From Deltaproteobacteria bacterium (GTDB lineage Bacteria > Desulfobacterota > Deferrimicrobia > Deferrimicrobiales > Deferrimicrobiaceae): a DNA stretch of 8,406 bases. Of the stretch, positions 5,809-8,406 are shown piece by piece (the first letter of the stretch is position 1; every line of letters starts with the position of its first letter). The notes below the pieces were generated by a model. The model did not search any database. It was not told the DNA's origin and saw only the letters and a list, made by a program, of their open reading frames with translations. Both the position numbers and the translations under genes were made by a program. The stretch is from the NCBI GenBank assembly GCA_003513855.1, contig DOTC01000203.1:23335-31740 (forward strand). The letters are read 5' to 3'.

Positions 5809-6243
5809 TTATCCCTTGATCGTCCTCCCCATCAAAACGACGAAGAGGAGACCCGCGGCCGCCTCGATCGCCCCGAACAGGAGGGCGATCCGATCCAGGC
5901 CCAGCCCCACGGGCATGACCGCCCCGGCCAGCATGCCGGCAAGGCCGACGTTCGCAAGCCAGAACTGCGCTTCCGCCCAGCCGATGCTCCCCACTTTGGG
6001 GAGGCCGAAGAACATCGTGGGAATCAGCTTGTACCCGATGCCGTAGATGAGGAACAGGACGAACCCGACGAGCAGCATGTGGACGTGGACGAACTGGAAG
6101 TTGTCGTTCCCGAACGCGAGCATCCCCACGCCGAGGAACAGGCCCAGGACGAGATAAAAGAAGGCGACGCGGATGTACCGCCGGCAGAGGCGGCTCAGCC
6201 GGTCCTGGGTCTTCCGTTCGAGGAAAGAGAGGTCCGCCCCCAT
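5809..6243 (-). CDS. Four-helix protein resembling a fragment of haem-copper oxidase subunit I
   Basis: Protein of 144 residues with four predicted membrane helices at about 25-43, 54-75, 92-112 and 118-139. FVHVHMLLVGFVLF (51-64) resembles the haem-ligand helix of cbb3/NorB-type subunit I, where HxH precedes LLxxGxV. GYKLIPTMF (70-78) also fits that family. Full-length subunit I has about 12 helices and several copper- and haem-ligating histidines; here only H53 and H55 are present, so it cannot be a complete terminal oxidase. It begins 3 bases after the RNase E/G stop and ends before a strong hairpin, so it is probably the last gene of that operon. Translation may depend on coupling, as no clear ribosome site precedes ATG 6243. 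Possible roles are single-haem binding, redox or gas sensing, or oxidase assembly; none is shown. Confidence 0.78.
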   Translation of the reverse strand: MGADLSFLERKTQDRLSRLCRRYIRVAFFYLVLGLFLGVGMLAFGNDNFQFVHVHMLLVGFVLFLIYGIGYKLIPTMFFGLPKVGSIGWAEAQFWLANVGLAGMLAGAVMPVGLGLDRIALLFGAIEAAAGLLFVVLMGRTIKG

Positions 6244-6246
6244 GCG

Positions 6247-8406
6247 TCACACCGTCACGGAATAGGAAAGGAAGGGAAGCGACGGGTCGGCCACGAAGCT
6301 GACCCGGGAACCGCACAGCTTCTCCAGCCGGGTGATCTCCTCCCGCTTCTGGTTCACAACCGCCTCCAGGAGGGGGGGGGAAACCCGCACGACGATCACC
6401 TTTCCCGCCTCCCGGGCGAGATCGCTGTGGATCCTCCGCATCAGCTTCACCACCGTCGCGTCGACCGTGGGGAGAGATCCCGTGCCGGCGCAGAGGTCGC
6501 ACCCCTTCAGGAGGACATCGTAAAAGGATATCCCCATCCTCTGCCGGCTGATGGCCACCAGGCCGAACTTCCCCAGGCTGGTGACGTCGGTCTTCGCCTT
6601 GTCCCTCTTCAGCCCTTCCTTGAGGATCCTCTCCACCTCCTTGTTGTGGTTGCGGTGCTCCATGTCGATGAAGTCGACGACGATGAGCCCCCCCATATCC
6701 CGGATCCGGAGCTGGCGGGCCACCTCGGCGGCCGCCTCCTTGTTCGTCCGGAAGGCGGTGTCCTCGATGTCCCGGTCGCGGGCGGACCGCCCCGAGTTGA
6801 CATCGATGGACCACAGCGCCTCGCTCCGGTCGATCAGGATGTGGCCCCCCGACGGCAGCGGCACCTTGCGGAGGCAGATCCGCTCGATCTGCTCCTCGAG
6901 GTTGTACCGGAAGAAGAGAGGACGTTTCTGCCGGTAGAGCTTGAGCTTGCCCTTCTGCTTCGGGTAATAGACGTCGAAGAAATCCGACGCCTTCCGGTGC
7001 GAGTCCGGCGAGTCCATGAACACCTCGGCGATGTCCGAGGAGTAGTTGTCCCGAAGGGCCCGGACGACGATGTCCTGCTCCTCGTAGAGCAGCGCCGGCG
7101 CCTTCTCGGCGCGAGCGCCTTCCACCGTCCGGTTCCAGAGCTTGACCAGGTTCGTGAGGTCTGCCCGCAGGTCCTTCAGCGGCTGGCCCGCCCCCACGGT
7201 GCGCACGATGAAGCCCAGGTGGTCGGGGTACGAGAGCTTCTCCATGTTCTTCCGGATCCTCTCCCGCTCCTTCTCGCCGGTGATCTTCTTCGAGATCCCG
7301 TACCGCTTCATCCCCAGCATCATCACCAGGTATCGCCCCGCGATGGAGATGTACGACGTGACCGCCGCCCCCTTGATGGGCGACTCCTCCTTGGTGACCT
7401 GCACGAGGATCTCCGTCCCCGGCCGCAGATGGGGGCGCTTGTCCCCCTCGTTCCACGTTTCGAGGTTCTCGATGAGAGCCCCGCCGCAATACTCGTTCAA
7501 GGGGAGAAACCCGTGTCGCCCCCCCCCGAAATCGACGAACGCCGCCTCGATCGCCTGGGCGACGTTGACCACCTTCGCCTTGTAGATGTTCCCCTTGAAC
7601 AGTTTCCTGCGCTGGTTCTCCACCTCGAAGTATTCGAGAACGCCTTCCCGGAGGATGGCGACGCGGATCTCCTCGGGGTGGGCCCCGTCGATGAGCATCA
7701 CCTTCTTCGCGCCCTTTGCCTCCGGAACGCCTTCCTCCCCGGCCTCCTCCTCCGCCTCTTCGGGCTCTTCCTCCCCCGGCCGCGGGGCTGTCTCCTCGGA
7801 CAAGGTCCCTTCGGCCCCTTCGAAAGTCTCCGCGGCGGCAAGGGGGCCTTCCTCCCCAACGGCATCGGCGCTCTCTTTCGCCTCTTCGGCGGCCGGGACC
7901 TTCTTCCGTCGCCTGCGTCCCCGGCGCCGGCTCCGGCGACGACCCTTTTGCTCTTCTCCGGCGGATTCCTCGCCCTCCGCGGGGTCCACGGTTCCTCCGG
8001 ATTCCGCGGCTTCTCCGGGTTCCCCCTCCTCCCCGGCGTCTCCCGGTCCCTGCGGTTCGGCCCGGGCGGCCTCGCCTTCCTGTGCCGAGGCGGACTTCTC
8101 CTCTCCTTCCGCCGCGGATGTCTTCTTCCCGCGTCCGCGTCGGCGGCTCCGGTGGCGACCCTTCTTCCCGCCGGCCCGCGAGGCGACCTCCTCGACGACC
8201 CCGTGGAAATCCGGCACCGTCCCGGCTCCCCGTTCCCCTTCCGCCTCCGCCGCGGCGGCCTCCCCCGGCGGCTCATCGCCGACGGAATCGCGATCCGTCT
8301 CCTGTGCGGGGGAGATCCCGGAGTCTTCGGCGACGGCGGGCGTTACGTGCTCCTCGCCCGCCTTCTTCCGGCGCGGACCCCGTTTCCAGAACCGGCGTTT
8401 CCTTTT
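6247..8406 (-). CDS. rne/rng: Ribonuclease E/G (5' end cut by window)
   Basis: Endoribonuclease of the RNase E/G family, acting in rRNA maturation and mRNA turnover. The frame stays open to the window edge, so the true start is outside. Numbering from an internal GTG at 8217: an S1 RNA-binding region at about 173-290 (KGNIYKAKVVNV, AAFVDFGGGRHGFL); the catalytic DNase I-like region with IDVNSG (471-476, D472) and VVDFIDM (513-519), the two metal-binding aspartates; and the zinc-link CDLCAGTG (573-580), equivalent to CPxC. The protein ends shortly after at SYSVTV, without the long C-terminal scaffold of E. coli RNase E. Instead there is an N-terminal extension of more than 230 visible residues alternating Arg/Lys clusters and Glu/Ala stretches. 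The annotated start at 8217 in a simple gene call would be wrong: the upstream 63 codons (KRKRRFWKRGPRRKK onward) continue the same composition. Confidence 0.95.
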   Translation of the reverse strand, partial: KRKRRFWKRGPRRKKAGEEHVTPAVAEDSGISPAQETDRDSVGDEPPGEAAAAEAEGERGAGTVPDFHGVVEEVASRAGGKKGRHRSRRRGRGKKTSAAEGEEKSASAQEGEAARAEPQGPGDAGEEGEPGEAAESGGTVDPAEGEESAGEEQKGRRRSRRRGRRRRKKVPAAEEAKESADAVGEEGPLAAAETFEGAEGTLSEETAPRPGEEEPEEAEEEAGEEGVPEAKGAKKVMLIDGAHPEEIRVAILREGVLEYFEVENQRRKLFKGNIYKAKVVNVAQAIEAAFVDFGGGRHGFLPLNEYCGGALIENLETWNEGDKRPHLRPGTEILVQVTKEESPIKGAAVTSYISIAGRYLVMMLGMKRYGISKKITGEKERERIRKNMEKLSYPDHLGFIVRTVGAGQPLKDLRADLTNLVKLWNRTVEGARAEKAPALLYEEQDIVVRALRDNYSSDIAEVFMDSPDSHRKASDFFDVYYPKQKGKLKLYRQKRPLFFRYNLEEQIERICLRKVPLPSGGHILIDRSEALWSIDVNSGRSARDRDIEDTAFRTNKEAAAEVARQLRIRDMGGLIVVDFIDMEHRNHNKEVERILKEGLKRDKAKTDVTSLGKFGLVAISRQRMGISFYDVLLKGCDLCAGTGSLPTVDATVVKLMRRIHSDLAREAGKVIVVRVSPPLLEAVVNQKREEITRLEKLCGSRVSFVADPSLPFLSYSVTV
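7900..7947 (-). repeat. Arg/Lys-rich segment in the RNase E/G extension (third copy)
   Basis: This stretch encodes KGRRRSRRRGRRRRKK. It is closely matched by GKKGRHRSRRRGRGKK at 8122-8169 and loosely by KRKRRFWKRGPRRKK at 8362-8406. The copies are separated by acidic Glu/Ala/Gly-rich linkers. They probably bind RNA, as arginine-rich segments do in other RNase E proteins. Confidence 0.7.
8122..8169 (-). repeat. Arg/Lys-rich segment in the RNase E/G extension (second copy)
   Basis: This stretch encodes GKKGRHRSRRRGRGKK, the partner of the segment at 7900-7947. The shared core RSRRRGR is kept at protein level, and the underlying DNA is also similar (both carry GGCTCCGG and CGACCCTT on the plus strand), suggesting internal duplication. 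Confidence 0.7.

Noticed and set aside
5726..7489. 587-residue minus-strand reading frame overlapping RNase E/G
   Set aside because: It overlaps the catalytic region of RNase E/G and the whole oxidase-like gene in another frame; its Gly/Arg/Pro-rich product reads as a frame shadow.
1..8406. CRISPR array, tRNA, rRNA or transposase
   Set aside because: No regularly spaced repeats, cloverleaf with CCA-like end, rRNA sequence or DDE-type frame was seen on either strand.

Overview
All genes in this window read on the minus strand, so transcription runs from position 8406 towards position 1. The DNA is GC-rich, with a tendency to long spurious reading frames. The gene content (a multiheme c-type cytochrome, a Tat-exported four-cluster ferredoxin, a HybB/NrfD-type membrane subunit and a haem-oxidase-like membrane protein) points to a Gram-negative bacterium with rich anaerobic or facultative respiration. 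It looks most like the Desulfobacterota/Desulfuromonadota (Geobacter-like) lineages. That placement is inference; there is no rRNA or tRNA here to confirm it.

Layout in transcription order. (1) 8406-6247: ribonuclease E/G, cut by the right edge, with a long arginine-rich and acidic N-terminal extension. (2) 6243-5809: a four-helix protein resembling a fragment of haem-copper oxidase subunit I, 3 bases after the RNase stop, followed by a strong hairpin at 5760-5797. (3) 5685-4693 and 4678-4151: a membrane M56-type zinc peptidase and an unrecognised membrane-anchored protein, apparently a two-gene unit with its own promoter at 5725-5754. (4) 3962-3618, 3465-3112 and 3093-2641: three small membrane proteins sharing a C-terminal FGWRPxEAYLxGK motif. 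The first two are tandem paralogues, and each is preceded by a matching promoter inside a duplicated upstream block. (5) 2599-2099, 2044-1088 and 1076-1: a pentaheme cytochrome c, a HybA-like ferredoxin and a HybB-like quinone-site subunit, the last cut by the left edge.

Blocks 4 and 5 are closely spaced and probably form one transcription unit. The simplest reading is a membrane quinone/periplasm electron-transfer complex. HybB would exchange electrons with the quinone pool, HybA would carry them through four [4Fe-4S] clusters, and the cytochrome would pass them to or from periplasmic partners. The three small proteins may be accessory or structural subunits. No hydrogenase catalytic subunit is visible here. 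The arrangement is like the cytochrome/ferredoxin/NrfD-type quinol oxidoreductases (Cbc-type) of Geobacter, but the FGWRP small proteins are not something I recognise and are the most interesting part of the window.
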